Assembly (NCBI RefSeq): GCF_000260435.1
Contig: NZ_BACQ01000009.1
Span: forward strand, 1-64,000
Origin: Lacticaseibacillus zeae DSM 20178 = KCTC 3804
GTDB taxonomy: Bacteria; Bacillota; Bacilli; Lactobacillales; Lactobacillaceae
Length of the DNA: 64,000 nucleotides
Direction: 5' to 3'
The stretch's first letter is position 1. Each line of letters begins with the position of its first letter. Under the pieces are notes generated by a model, which saw nothing but the letters and a program-made list of their open reading frames with translations, was not told the DNA's origin and did not search any database. Position numbers and translations under genes: made by a program. Positions 8,868 to 17,130 of this stretch are shown in pieces.

Positions 8868-11165
8868 ATGACGCAGTATCAGTGGCAACTCGCCGCACAA
8901 CCCGATCCAGCAGCCGTTCAACAATTGAGCCAGACATTAGGCGTGCCAGCCTTTTTGGCGACTTTGTTGTGGCAGCGCGGTATTAAGGATAAATCTGACT
9001 ACGAGGCGTTCGTGCACCCGAATATCAGTCGGCTGCACGATCCGTTTGCGTTGCATGACATGGATAAGGCAGTTGCGCGAATCCTAAAAGCAATCGAACA
9101 TAATGAAAAAATCACGATTTACGGTGACTATGACGTTGATGGCCTGACAAGCAGCGCCATTATGCTTGAAACATTGCAGAGCCTTGGCGCGGAACCTGAT
9201 GTGTTTATTCCGGATCGGTTTGCTGACGGTTATGGCCCGAACGCAGAAGTCTACGCGTATTTGCAGAAAACCGGTACGCAACTGGTGATTACGGTCGATA
9301 ACGGCGTGGCTGGCGCTTCTGTGATTGACGCAGCTCAGGAAGCCGGGATGGACGTTGTGGTCACGGATCACCATGAACTACCCGCAAACCTGCCGCATGC
9401 GGTAGCGGTCGTGCATCCTCGGCATCCTGGTGGTCATTATCCGTTCGGCGATCTTTCCGGTGCCGGTGTGGCATTCAAGGTGGCCACCGCGCTGCTTGGC
9501 GAACCACCGCTTGAAAGCGTTGACTTAGCTGCCTTAGGAACCATTGCGGATTTGGTTAGTCTGACCGATGAGAATCGTGTGATCGCACAGCTGGGTTTGA
9601 AAATGATTCAGACCCAGCCGCGTGTTGGGATTGCCGCGATCTTGAAAGAGGCGGGCGTTGCCCCGGAGTCTGTGAACGAAACAACAGTCGGCTTTGTCAT
9701 CGGTCCGCGACTAAATGCACTAGGACGCATGGGCGATGCGAATCCCGGCGTCACCTTGCTGACGACTTTTGAAGAAGATGTCGCTGCTGATCTGGCCCAA
9801 CAGGTTGGTAAATTAAATCAGGAACGCCAAGGACTGGTCAGCAAGATTGCCACAGAAGCACTGGCAATGGCCCAGACCCCGGAAAACCAGGCTGCCAAGA
9901 CTTTGCTACTGGCGAAAAAAGGCTGGCACGAAGGCGTTGTCGGGATCGTAGCCAGCAAAGTGGTTGAGGCGACCGGCAAGCCAACACTGATTATGAATAT
10001 CGCTGATGACGGTGTGACTGCTAAAGGCTCGGGTCGTTCCATCGAAGCCTATCATCTTTTTAATGCCTTAGAACCGGTTAGAGACAAGATGGTGGCGTTT
10101 GGCGGACATCATATGGCAGTTGGATTAACGGCCAAGACCGAGGCGCTACCGGCAATTCATGCCCAGATGGAGAAGGCTGCGGCAACGATGCTCAAAACCG
10201 TGCCAAAGCCGACGCTGCCGATTGCTGCGCGGTTGGAAAATGATGATCTGACGTTAGATCATTACGAATTGATTCGCCAACTTGCGCCTTTTGGTCAGGG
10301 TAATCCCGAACCGACTTTTTCACTTCGGCCACAAGTGATTCAAAATGTGAAGCAAATCGGCAAAGAAAATACTCATCTCCGGTTTCAGGTGGATAATGGT
10401 ATTAATGTCATCGGTTTTGGCTTTGGTGAGGCCGCTGCAACGCTGGTTGATGCCCAAGCCGTCAAGCTTGCTGTCAGGTTGGATCAGAACACCTGGCAAG
10501 GCAATACGAGCCTGCAGCTGATGCTAAAAGATTATGAAGTCAAGCAACCGCAAGTCATTGATTGGCGAATGCCTTCCATTGATGGCAGCCAATTCAAAAG
10601 CAGTCGTACCTATGTCTTTTTTGACGCGAAGGTTAAGCAGCAATTCGAGCGGCAATTTTCCTTTGGCGGTCCAACACTGACGGCTGAGCAAGTCACATCG
10701 CCGTTAGCCAATGCCGTTTTGGTTGATTTGCCTCAGAATCGTGCACAGCTGCGCGCGCTTATGCAGCAAATCCAACCACCAGTCGCCATTATGTTTTACG
10801 GCGCGCCCAGTCATTTAGTGGCTATTCCGACGCGCGTTGAGTTCGGCGCTGTTTTGCATTTTCTCAAGGCCCACCCCGGTTTTGACAAACACCACATTCC
10901 GGCAATCGCTAAAGCCGTGCACTTGACGGTCCATCAGGTGATCTTGGCGATTCAGGTGTTTTTTGAACTTGACTTTGTTACAATAGATGGTGCTTTTATT
11001 TCTCCAGTCACAGCACCGGCCAAGAAGCCACTGCAGACGGCCAAGGCTTATGCAGCCCGCGAGGAATTTCTAACGCTCGCGCAGCAGCTGCAAACCATGC
11101 CGCGAGCCCAGTTAGAAGCGATGTTGCTGACGGAGCAGCATACAGACAGTGAGGTAGGATCATGA
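8868..11165 (+). CDS. recJ: Single-stranded-DNA-specific 5'-3' exonuclease RecJ
   Basis: RecJ of 765 residues, acting in recombinational and mismatch repair. The DHH domain shows [22 protein letters not shown] and VTDHHELP metal-binding motifs. The DHHA1 domain carries the [12 protein letters not shown] and [10 protein letters not shown] segments. An OB domain and a C-terminal extension of ~200 residues typical of Firmicutes follow. The start at 8868 is chosen over an in-frame ATG at 8790 because GAAAGGA lies 10 nt upstream and homology begins at MTQYQW. The gene ends in a 4-nt ATGA overlap with apt, indicating translational coupling. Confidence 0.96.
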   Translation: MTQYQWQLAAQPDPAAVQQLSQTLGVPAFLATLLWQRGIKDKSDYEAFVHPNISRLHDPFALHDMDKAVARILKAIEHNEKITIYGDYDVDGLTSSAIMLETLQSLGAEPDVFIPDRFADGYGPNAEVYAYLQKTGTQLVITVDNGVAGASVIDAAQEAGMDVVVTDHHELPANLPHAVAVVHPRHPGGHYPFGDLSGAGVAFKVATALLGEPPLESVDLAALGTIADLVSLTDENRVIAQLGLKMIQTQPRVGIAAILKEAGVAPESVNETTVGFVIGPRLNALGRMGDANPGVTLLTTFEEDVAADLAQQVGKLNQERQGLVSKIATEALAMAQTPENQAAKTLLLAKKGWHEGVVGIVASKVVEATGKPTLIMNIADDGVTAKGSGRSIEAYHLFNALEPVRDKMVAFGGHHMAVGLTAKTEALPAIHAQMEKAAATMLKTVPKPTLPIAARLENDDLTLDHYELIRQLAPFGQGNPEPTFSLRPQVIQNVKQIGKENTHLRFQVDNGINVIGFGFGEAAATLVDAQAVKLAVRLDQNTWQGNTSLQLMLKDYEVKQPQVIDWRMPSIDGSQFKSSRTYVFFDAKVKQQFERQFSFGGPTLTAEQVTSPLANAVLVDLPQNRAQLRALMQQIQPPVAIMFYGAPSHLVAIPTRVEFGAVLHFLKAHPGFDKHHIPAIAKAVHLTVHQVILAIQVFFELDFVTIDGAFISPVTAPAKKPLQTAKAYAAREEFLTLAQQLQTMPRAQLEAMLLTEQHTDSEVGS

Positions 11166-11689
11166 CCATCAATTTTAAAGATTACATCGCAAGTGTGAAG
11201 GACTTTCCGGAACCGGGGATTATTTTTCGCGATATTTCGCCGCTGATGGCAGACGGTAAGGCTTATGCCGCCGCGACTGACGAAATTGCCGCCTACGCCC
11301 AGGACAAAGGCGTTGAGATGATTGTCGGTCCGGAAGCACGCGGCTTTATTGTTGGTTGCCCGGTCGCTTACAAGTTAGGTATTGGTTTCGCACCGGCACG
11401 GAAAAAGGGAAAGCTGCCACGGCCAACGGTTAAGGCCAGTTATGATCTGGAATACGGTGAAGCGACCCTGTATTTACACAAGGATGCCATCAAACCGGGT
11501 CAACGTGTTCTGGTTTGCGATGATTTATTGGCAACCGGGGGTACCATTGCCGCAACGATTCGCCTAGTTGAGCAACTAGGCGGCGTGGTGGTTGGTACAG
11601 CCTTTTTGATTGAATTAAGCGACTTGCACGGCCGCGATAAGATCAAAGACTACGATATGTTCACGTTAATGGCATACACCGGCGCTTGA
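11162..11689 (+). CDS. apt: Adenine phosphoribosyltransferase
   Basis: Purine salvage enzyme forming AMP from adenine and PRPP, 175 residues. It has the PRPP-binding signature [16 protein letters not shown], the [10 protein letters not shown] segment and the flexible-loop region RKKGKLPRP. The ATG overlaps the recJ stop (ATGA), and the SD GAGGTAGG lies inside recJ. The recJ-apt pair is common in Firmicutes, where apt often precedes rel; here rel is several kb away. Confidence 0.97.
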   Translation: MTINFKDYIASVKDFPEPGIIFRDISPLMADGKAYAAATDEIAAYAQDKGVEMIVGPEARGFIVGCPVAYKLGIGFAPARKKGKLPRPTVKASYDLEYGEATLYLHKDAIKPGQRVLVCDDLLATGGTIAATIRLVEQLGGVVVGTAFLIELSDLHGRDKIKDYDMFTLMAYTGA

Positions 11690-11776
11690 TGGTGGTATTT
11701 TCGCTGCAATTGCCCTAGTATTTTAAGTGAAGGTTTTCAAGTAGGTCAGATGGAAATTTCGTGAGGAGGGGTCGCA

Positions 11777-12277
11777 ATGGCTAAACATCATAAGACAGAA
11801 AAAACCTTGGTCGAAAAAATGTTAGACAAAGCGGGCATTACCTACGTGCCTTATGAATTTCCGACCGAAGAAGTGGGCGACGTTGCCCAACTGGAAGTCG
11901 ATCATCTCGATGTTCCGGAACATCAAATTTATAAAACGCTGGTATTGACCGGCAACAAAACCGGGCCAGTGGTTGGCGTTGTTCCCTTAGATCGGCATGT
12001 CGACTACAAAAAGCTAAGCAAGGTCTCCGGTAATCGTAAAGTAGGCATGGTGCCATTGAAAGATCTCGTGAAAACGACTGGCTATGAGCACGGCGCCAAT
12101 ACACCGATTGGGATTCATGAGCGCCACAAATACCCGATCTTTATCAGTCAAGAGGCCGAAAATCAACCACGCATGATTGTATCAGCTGGAAAAGTCGGCC
12201 GTTCTGTTGGCATTGATCCCAAAGTGTTGGCAAACTTTGTTGACGCACAGTTTGCGGATATTGCCACACAGGACTGA
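11777..12277 (+). CDS. ybaK: YbaK-family Cys-tRNA(Pro) deacylase
   Basis: A 166-residue member of the YbaK/ProX/EbsC family that hydrolyses mischarged Cys-tRNA(Pro) in trans (family knowledge). Seen here are the N-terminal KMLDKAGITYVPYEF, the QIYKTLVL segment containing the conserved lysine, VPLDRHVDYKKLSK, and the C-terminal PRMIVSAGKVGRSVGI. GAGGAGGGG precedes the ATG. It is 87 bp after apt and 16 bp before the DUF960 gene, so probably in the same unit as its downstream neighbour. Confidence 0.88.
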   Translation: MAKHHKTEKTLVEKMLDKAGITYVPYEFPTEEVGDVAQLEVDHLDVPEHQIYKTLVLTGNKTGPVVGVVPLDRHVDYKKLSKVSGNRKVGMVPLKDLVKTTGYEHGANTPIGIHERHKYPIFISQEAENQPRMIVSAGKVGRSVGIDPKVLANFVDAQFADIATQD

Positions 12278-12293
12278 GGAAAGGAGCCAAGTC

Positions 12294-12611
12294 ATGTTTG
12301 AAGCAAATCATAGTCGATTCGCGACATTTGGCGTCATTTCAAACTTGCCGGGCGAAATTATCGATAGTATTTGGATGATTATCGACCGCAACTTACAAGG
12401 CGTTGTGCCACTGAACAACTTATTGCGCTTTGACCTGCAAAACAATCAAGGCAAGCTGACGGTTCATTTTAGTGAAGAAGGGGCCGATACGGAAATGGCC
12501 GTGGATCTGCCATTCCCATACGATCCCAGCTTTCCGGACACTGTGATGGCTTACGATGATGGTGAAAGTCAAACTATTCTTTTACCTGAAGAAGGCCACC
12601 GCGAATCGTAA
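12294..12611 (+). CDS. DUF960 family protein
   Basis: A 105-residue protein matching the DUF960 family of lactobacilli and streptococci; function unknown. It opens MFEANHSRFATFGVI, followed by the conserved LPGEIIDSIWMIIDRNL and a central LTVHFS strand. AAAGGAG stands 7 nt before the ATG at 12294; an in-frame ATG inside ybaK (12177) is not used. A terminator follows within 70 bp. No membrane segment or metal motif is visible. Confidence 0.75.
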   Translation: MFEANHSRFATFGVISNLPGEIIDSIWMIIDRNLQGVVPLNNLLRFDLQNNQGKLTVHFSEEGADTEMAVDLPFPYDPSFPDTVMAYDDGESQTILLPEEGHRES

Positions 12612-12638
12612 TGTCGCACTTAATCAAGTAAAAAGGCT

Positions 12639-12678
12639 AATCAGCATCGGGCGAAAATCGTTCGGTGCTGATTTTTTA
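12639..12678 (+). terminator. Intrinsic terminator after DUF960 gene
   Basis: ATCAGCATCG pairs with CGGTGCTGAT and is followed by TTTTT. It lies 33 bp before the next gene's TTG start. Confidence 0.8.
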
Positions 12679-12711
12679 CGGTGCATCGTTTGCAATAAGG
12701 GGGCTTCATAT

Positions 12712-13506
12712 TTGAATGACCAAAACGCGACGTACACGGTGTTGAATCAGGATCATGATTCACCGGTCGTTATTAGTTTACCGCACAGCGGCACTTGGCT
12801 TCCTGAGTCCATGAAGCAGGCGTTGCTGCCGACAGCTGTGTTAGCCAACACGGATTGGTTTTTGCCGGAACTCTATCGCTTTTTACCAGCCGCTGGGTTT
12901 ACGACGTTGATCAATCACGTCAATCGCTATGTTGCCGATCCTAACCGCGCTGTGACTTACGATCCGTACCATGATTATCGCTCAGCCACCATTTATCAGC
13001 GCAACACATTTGACCATCCGCTATACGCAACACCGTTAACAACTGCGCAGATGCAGCAACGCGTCCGCATGTTTTACTGGCCTTATCGTCATCAGCTAAG
13101 CAGGTTGCTAGATCAAAAGAAAGCAAAATTTGGTCATGCTTATTTAATTGACCTGCACAGCTTTGCCCAATACCCGTATTATCCGGGCGTTAATTCGAAA
13201 GCCATTGTCTTAGGCAACGATCATGACAAGACCTCCAGCAAAGCATTTCGGCAAGTGCTGACAAACCGGCTGATCGACCAGGATTGGACTGTCGAAAATA
13301 ATTTTCCGTTTCGCGGTGGCGACATCACACGTTATTATGGCCATCAACAGGGAATAACGGCGATTCAAATTGAACTGCGCTATGACCAGTACATTGCGCA
13401 CAGGACTTTTGGTGAAGAGGTGCTCACGCAATATCAGCCGGATATTTTTAGGCAGGCGCAAAGGCGTTTAGCTTTTTTGACCGATTTTTTGAATCGTCTG
13501 GATTAA
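12712..13506 (+). CDS. N-formylglutamate amidohydrolase family protein
   Basis: A 264-residue zinc-hydrolase-like protein of the N-formylglutamate amidohydrolase (FGase) family. Motifs that support this are VISLPHSG near the N terminus, NHVNRYVADPNR, LIDLHSF and the later IQIELRYDQYI. The start is read as TTG at 12712, with AAGGGGG about 8 nt upstream and directly after the DUF960 terminator. In FGase families the substrate varies (histidine degradation, aspartoacylase-like, or murein-like amides). No hut genes lie nearby, so the true substrate is open. Confidence 0.8.
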   Translation: MNDQNATYTVLNQDHDSPVVISLPHSGTWLPESMKQALLPTAVLANTDWFLPELYRFLPAAGFTTLINHVNRYVADPNRAVTYDPYHDYRSATIYQRNTFDHPLYATPLTTAQMQQRVRMFYWPYRHQLSRLLDQKKAKFGHAYLIDLHSFAQYPYYPGVNSKAIVLGNDHDKTSSKAFRQVLTNRLIDQDWTVENNFPFRGGDITRYYGHQQGITAIQIELRYDQYIAHRTFGEEVLTQYQPDIFRQAQRRLAFLTDFLNRLD

Positions 13507-13572
13507 AGCGGGCATCTTGATCTCAATGATTGCGTTTTCAAAATCCGAATCAGAATAAAATTCTAAAAAGGC

Positions 13573-13613
13573 AAAAAGACACCGGTGAGTTATTTTCTCA
13601 CGGGTGTCTTTTG
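13573..13613. terminator. Intrinsic terminator, bidirectional
   Basis: AAAAGACACC-GGTGAG / CTCAC-GGGTGTCTTTT stem between the amidohydrolase gene and the convergent Ltp gene. Confidence 0.85.
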
Positions 13614-13731
13614 ATAGTTGATGCAAACAGGCGAACTTTTTCTGTCCCCCAAACCAAGTGCTTGCTTGATTTAGGTTCGATCATTGAGCGAAGATTGTTT
13701 CATTGTAACTCAAGTTTAAAAAGAGTTGCGG

Positions 13732-14388
13732 CTACTTATCACTAAGATGTTGAACTGCATAATTTGCTTCTTCAGCGGTGAACTTTTCACCATGCTCTGA
13801 AGTTAACTGGTCACGAATTGCATCAGGCGACATAGCCATGTCCTTTTGGTATGACTTAGCTTTCTCCAAAGCGTTTTTGTTCCAGTCCGCTTTGACATTT
13901 TGAATGGCATAATTGCCTTCTTCAGCGGTAAACTTTTCGCCGTGTTCAGAAGTCAGTTGATCCAGTATGCCAGCCTTTGACATGTGCATTGTGTCAGCAT
14001 AATTTTTAGCTTTCTTAACAGCATTCTTATTCCAGTCCGCCTTGACATGATCAATCGCATACTGTGCTGCTTGAGCTGAGAACTTTTCACCATGCTCAGA
14101 GGTGAGTTGGTCATAAACGCCTTGTTTCGACATATTCATCATCGTTGCATAAGATGTTGCCTTGGCTAATGCCGAGCGATAATCGGCCGGCACATCAGGT
14201 TCTTTGGATTCAGCTTTGGATGGCGTCGATTTTGACGCATCAGCAGTTTTACTTTCAGTCTGACTAGAGCTGGATGTTTGTTTTGAGCTGTTGTTACCTT
14301 TACCCCCAGCCATTCCGCCAGCAATAATCATAACAACGACAACGAGTAACCAGAACCAAATTCGCTTATAAATTGGCTTTTTCTTCAC
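13732..14388 (-). CDS. Membrane-anchored surface protein with three Ltp repeats
   Basis: A 218-residue protein. Residues ~8-28 form a hydrophobic anchor (RIWFWLLVVVVMIIAGG), then a Ser/Lys/Thr-rich stalk to ~65, then three helical repeats of exactly 50 residues. The invariant DQLTSEHGEKF occurs at 93-103, 143-153 and 193-203. These match the Ltp domain, known from a phage superinfection-exclusion lipoprotein of Streptococcus thermophilus and from many host proteins. No lipobox cysteine is present, so it should be a membrane-anchored, not lipidated, form. The start is GTG at 14388 with GGAGG 8-9 nt upstream. Its role in phage exclusion is inference only. Confidence 0.85.
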   Translation of the reverse strand: MKKKPIYKRIWFWLLVVVVMIIAGGMAGGKGNNSSKQTSSSSQTESKTADASKSTPSKAESKEPDVPADYRSALAKATSYATMMNMSKQGVYDQLTSEHGEKFSAQAAQYAIDHVKADWNKNAVKKAKNYADTMHMSKAGILDQLTSEHGEKFTAEEGNYAIQNVKADWNKNALEKAKSYQKDMAMSPDAIRDQLTSEHGEKFTAEEANYAVQHLSDK

Positions 14389-14423
14389 TTAATTTTTCCT
14401 CCAAATTGTCTATTTAATTGTTT

Positions 14424-14453
14424 AAAAATAATCCGATCTGCCCCGACAGATCG
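14424..14453 (-). promoter_or_regulatory. Terminator-like hairpin in the Ltp leader
   Basis: CCGATCTG / CAGATCGG (8 bp, 6 nt loop). Read on the minus strand it is followed by ATTATTTTT, the form of an intrinsic terminator, about 36 nt before the GTG start and ~105 nt after the promoter. Confidence 0.6.
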
Positions 14454-14563
14454 GGATTCCTACTTGTCATTTCACTTGTGAACCTTCACAACAACGATAA
14501 AATGGGCATTAACTTCCCGAAGAGCTGAAAGTCGAAGGCGCCTGTTTGCACCTTTAGAAGCAT

Positions 14564-14590
14564 ATTATACAGCTTAACAATTTATGTCAA
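14564..14590 (-). promoter_or_regulatory. Strong sigma-A promoter for the Ltp gene
   Basis: On the minus strand TTGACA (14590-14585) and TATAAT (14569-14564) are separated by 15 bp. Both hexamers are perfect; the spacer is short. The predicted leader is about 170 nt. Confidence 0.7.
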
Positions 14591-14752
14591 CAAAATAAAA
14601 CTTGTAGATGGTACAAAAGGATTGTGTACAAGTTTAAATAATTTAATAACATTATTTATTTATAGATGATATTTAGACTTGCATTTAGTAATTTTGCAAA
14701 GGCATGCATAATCGAATCAGGCAAAACAGCTGCAAACGTCACATAATTAGAA

Positions 14753-14769
14753 GGTGACACAGTGTCACC
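14753..14769. promoter_or_regulatory. Perfect 17-bp palindrome, possible operator
   Basis: GGTGACACAGTGTCACC is self-complementary around a central A. It is not followed by a T-run, so an operator for a dimeric regulator is a better reading than a terminator. No regulator gene is adjacent. Confidence 0.5.
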
Positions 14770-14882
14770 ACCCATCTAAATGATCCGCACCAAGATTCAG
14801 TCTCTTTTAAGTTAGTCAAACAAATTTCAAGAGATTCGCTTCCCAAAATGCAGGCACTTTGTTATACTAGTTCTTGTGTTTT

Positions 14883-14971
14883 GGAGAGTTGGCAGAGTGG
14901 TAATGCAACGGACTCGAAATCCGTCGAACCCGTTTATAGCGGGCGCGCAGGTTCAAATCCTGTACTCTCCT
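14883..14971 (+). tRNA. tRNA-Ser (anticodon CGA)
   Basis: Class II tRNA. The acceptor GGAGAGT pairs with ACTCTCC; the anticodon arm ACGGACTCGAAATCCGT places CGA in the loop. A long variable arm (ACCCGTTTATAGCGGGC) and T-arm GCAGG-TTCAAAT-CCTGT follow. CCA is not encoded. The discriminator base reads T rather than the more usual G. TATACT lies 15 bp upstream and a terminator immediately downstream. Confidence 0.95.
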
Positions 14972-14979
14972 GAGATTGA

Positions 14980-15024
14980 AAGAGCGTGATACCGGGATTA
15001 AACGCCTGTTATCACGCTTTTTTT
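14980..15024 (+). terminator. Terminator after tRNA-Ser
   Basis: AGCGTGATA / TATCACGCT stem with 18 nt loop followed by TTTTTTT. Confidence 0.88.
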
Positions 15025-15192
15025 ACGCCATTAGTCTGGTTCCAAAATCGACTATGCGAACCTGCACATCACGCGGTCGGTTTCCATCCAGTCCGTTTCA
15101 TTTTTACTCGCTATACCACAATTCAACAGCAGAAGATTAATAACCTTTGTATAAACAGGATCCATCATCGTGCAATGGTTTCTGCAAACTTG

Positions 15193-15198
15193 TATAAT
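15193..15198 (+). promoter_or_regulatory. -10 element for the 15232 gene
   Basis: TATAAT 34 bp before the TTG start. The -35 region is not convincing. The position supports the TTG at 15232 as the start rather than an upstream in-frame ATG. Confidence 0.5.
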
Positions 15199-15231
15199 AC
15201 AGTTACTGCTAAAACAAGGGATGATCGACAC

Positions 15232-15618
15232 TTGAAAATTTCCATTAAAAAAGTACCGGCACTTTATGATTTGATTTATGGGGCGTTTGCCCTTGTGATG
15301 CTGATTGTTGCGATCGTGACAACTCTGCCCAACGGATTTTCTTTTACAAGCGTTGGCGCAACGCTGATGACATGGGCGGACCATCTGTGGTGGTTGACTG
15401 TGCCCGGCATCATTTTTCATTTACTGTCGTATTTTGTGAGTCAGCATTCACGATTGCTTACAGTGGGTAACATCATTGGGTTATGCGCCTTTATTGCCTT
15501 TATTTTGATTCCTAATTATAGTGTCTTTGCATTGATTGGGTTGGTCGTTGCCATGCTGCTCATTTTGAGAGGTGCCAATCGCTCACATCGAATGCGCGAG
15601 GAGTCGGAGGTGTCATGA
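15232..15618 (+). CDS. Small polytopic membrane protein, unknown
   Basis: A 128-residue protein with about four membrane segments (FALVMLIVAIVTTL, LWWLTVPGIIFHLL, LLTVGNIIGLCAFIAFILI, FALIGLVVAMLLIL) and a short charged C-terminal tail. I do not recognise a family. The start is TTG at 15232, preceded by CAAGGGA ~10 nt upstream and placed 34 bp after TATAAT. Its stop overlaps the start of the next small gene (TCATGATG), so both are likely translated from one mRNA. Confidence 0.7.
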   Translation: MKISIKKVPALYDLIYGAFALVMLIVAIVTTLPNGFSFTSVGATLMTWADHLWWLTVPGIIFHLLSYFVSQHSRLLTVGNIIGLCAFIAFILIPNYSVFALIGLVVAMLLILRGANRSHRMREESEVS

Positions 15619-15821
15619 TGCCTTGGTTAAAGCATAAAAAAGATGACGAACCGGAAGTCGGCATTGGCGATCATGATTTTAGCCAGTTTGTCAAAAATGC
15701 CCGCCGTGATCCGCAACGTTTCAAGGCGGTTCAGTCAGTATTTAGTCGACTAAAACGCAATCCGCATAAAAACAGTAACAATCATCTGCCAGTGAAGCAT
15801 TCACCTAAAGATGCGCGTTAA
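15615..15821 (+). CDS. Small basic hypothetical protein
   Basis: A 68-residue, Lys/Arg/His-rich protein (KHKKDDEPE, NARRDPQRFKAV, SRLKRNPHKN) without membrane segments or a known motif. GGAGGTG lies 4-5 nt before the ATG, inside the preceding gene, and the ATG overlaps that gene's TGA. Two successive ATG codons are possible starts. A terminator follows 30 bp later. Confidence 0.6.
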   Translation: MMPWLKHKKDDEPEVGIGDHDFSQFVKNARRDPQRFKAVQSVFSRLKRNPHKNSNNHLPVKHSPKDAR

Positions 15822-15849
15822 AGCCATTTAGTAGTTGGACAAGAAGGTA

Positions 15850-15890
15850 TATCAGCCTCGGGACGATCTTTGTCTCCGAGGCTGATTTTG
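15850..15890 (+). terminator. Intrinsic terminator
   Basis: ATCAGCCTCGG (15851-15861) pairs with CCGAGGCTGAT (15876-15886), followed by TTTTG. Confidence 0.88.
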
Positions 15891-16170
15891 TTGCCGCGCA
15901 TTTGTTCATGCTGCTGCCGGGCAAGCAATCCTCAGATTTTTTGGGATTCCCTTATGTCGAGCTATGCTTGTAAAAATATTAAAGCTAAATTAAGAATAGT
16001 TTTTGCCACTTTATTCTTACAAAAATGTTCGATTAGTTTCTTATCTGTCCCTTAAAATGACGATTTCTGAACCACCACAGCTAACGTAGAAATGCTTGAA
16101 TGCCTTATCTACCTTACGATTATGACATTTTTGTCACGATTTAAGAAAACTCTAAAGGCGGTAAAGATAG
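15891..16170. other. AT-rich spacer without a recognisable gene
   Basis: About 280 bp between the terminator above and the promoter of the YxeA-like gene. It has open frames but no SD-preceded start, and no repeat or hairpin of note. Confidence 0.6.
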
Positions 16171-16199
16171 TTGCAACTTTTTATTCGGATTGACATAAT
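16171..16199 (+). promoter_or_regulatory. Promoter of the YxeA-like gene
   Basis: TTGCAA and CATAAT separated by exactly 17 bp, 27 bp before the ATG. Confidence 0.6.
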
Positions 16200-16226
16200 G
16201 TTGGTAACAAAAAGGAGCGATTATCC

Positions 16227-16613
16227 ATGAAAAGAGTTATAGGTGTGGTTGCGTTACTTGCGGTTCTTGTTTTGGGCTTTTTTGGCTATCAGTATTGGAA
16301 CAGTACTTATAATGGGGTTGAAGCCTATGCCGTGGTCACTGAAGGCAAAAAGGAAGCTTCCAAGAATGATGATGGCTCGCCTTACAAAGTGAATGGCAAA
16401 CAATACTACACGTATGAATACGATTTCGTTTGGATCACAAAAGACGGTCAAGAACGAAAACTCGGGTTCTCATCTCCAGAATCGGCTGATCCCAAGCCAT
16501 TAACACCAGGTACGTATGTTAAAGCCAAGATTTCGCAAAAACGGGTCATTGCTGGCCCACAAACCGTTTCGGCTGATTCGGTTCCTGCGGCGATTAAGGA
16601 TAAGCTTAAGTAG
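16227..16613 (+). CDS. YxeA family secreted/membrane-anchored protein (DUF1093)
   Basis: A 128-residue protein. Residues 1-22 form a signal or anchor helix (MKRVIGVVALLAVLVLGFFG). The rest is a small extracytoplasmic beta domain with YYTYEYDFVWITKDGQ, LTPGTYVKAKISQKRVI, matching the YxeA/DUF1093 family (OB-like fold, function not firmly known). AAAAAGGAG stands 11 nt before the ATG. It is monocistronic with its own promoter and terminator. Confidence 0.8.
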   Translation: MKRVIGVVALLAVLVLGFFGYQYWNSTYNGVEAYAVVTEGKKEASKNDDGSPYKVNGKQYYTYEYDFVWITKDGQERKLGFSSPESADPKPLTPGTYVKAKISQKRVIAGPQTVSADSVPAAIKDKLK

Positions 16614-16719
16614 TTTCTCAGTGACATCGAGAGCATGATGCTAGCATGTATGGAAATGGGGCAGGGAACTTTGCTGAGTCCGATTACGCCCTGCTTTCTA
16701 GCCGTACCGGGTCACACGC

Positions 16720-16770
16720 AAAAAAGAGGCAAACAACAGCCCATTGAGGCTGCTAGTTTGCCTCTTTTTG
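16720..16770. terminator. Bidirectional terminator
   Basis: AAAAAGAGGCAAAC / GTTTGCCTCTTTTT stem shared by the YxeA-like gene and the convergent gene at 16778. Confidence 0.88.
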
Positions 16771-16777
16771 CTAGCCA

Positions 16778-17026
16778 TTATTTTTGGTCAGGCAATGTAA
16801 GCGCGCCGTCTTCGACCAATTTGCTTAAAATTCGATAAAGTAGTTCTTCGGAAAAATCCCGCGACTCTGATAGCAAATAACTATAGGTGTCGGCCACACC
16901 CGGATCCGGTACTTTGGCTAACCATTTTTGGAGGCGGGCGTTGACCTTGTCGTCTGTGTAGAGTTCGGAGACCAGTGTATCGGCTTGTTGACTGATAAGC
17001 GCGCGCAATGCTAAGTTTTCTGCCAT
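16778..17026 (-). CDS. Small hypothetical protein
   Basis: An 82-residue acidic soluble protein of unknown function (MAENLALRALISQQ..., later ESRDFSEELLYRILSKLVEDG), likely all-helical. The ATG at 17026 is chosen over an upstream in-frame start because AAAGGAA lies ~8 nt before it and a promoter ends just beyond. It is divergent from the DNA glycosylase gene, sharing a compact promoter region of about 100 bp. Confidence 0.7.
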   Translation of the reverse strand: MAENLALRALISQQADTLVSELYTDDKVNARLQKWLAKVPDPGVADTYSYLLSESRDFSEELLYRILSKLVEDGALTLPDQK

Positions 17027-17053
17027 GTTCAGCTTCCTTTCCAGTTGGTTACT

Positions 17054-17081
17054 ATTATACCTGGCGATGTTTTGAAGGCAA
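17054..17081 (-). promoter_or_regulatory. Promoter of the 16778-17026 gene
   Basis: On the minus strand TTGCCT (17081-17076) and a perfect TATAAT (17059-17054), spacing 16 bp. Confidence 0.65.
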
Positions 17082-17095
17082 AGCCACTTAGCCCT

Positions 17096-17123
17096 TTGCA
17101 TTCGGCTGAAGCTAGGCTAATAT
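17096..17123 (+). promoter_or_regulatory. Promoter of the DNA glycosylase gene, leaderless type
   Basis: TTGCAT (17096-17101), 16 bp spacer, TAATAT (17118-17123), then only 7 bp to the ATG at 17131. Transcription would begin at or next to the start codon; no SD is present. Confidence 0.6.
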
Positions 17124-17130
17124 ATTAAGC

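Larger units (their letters stand above)
14389..14882. other. AT-rich ~490 bp intergenic region
   Basis: Contains the leader and promoter of the Ltp gene (minus strand), the hairpin at 14431-14453, a perfect 17-bp palindrome at 14753-14769 and, at the right, TATACT (14863-14868) as the likely -10 of the tRNA gene. No ORF with an SD is seen. The base composition is clearly lower in GC than the flanking genes. Confidence 0.7.

Noticed and set aside
13732-14971. Prophage remnant at tRNA-Ser
   Set aside because: An Ltp domain and a tRNA gene are suggestive, but no integrase, attachment repeat or other phage gene is seen.
15870-16055. 61-residue ORF downstream of the terminator at 15850
   Set aside because: It begins in the terminator stem, has no SD and no conserved features.
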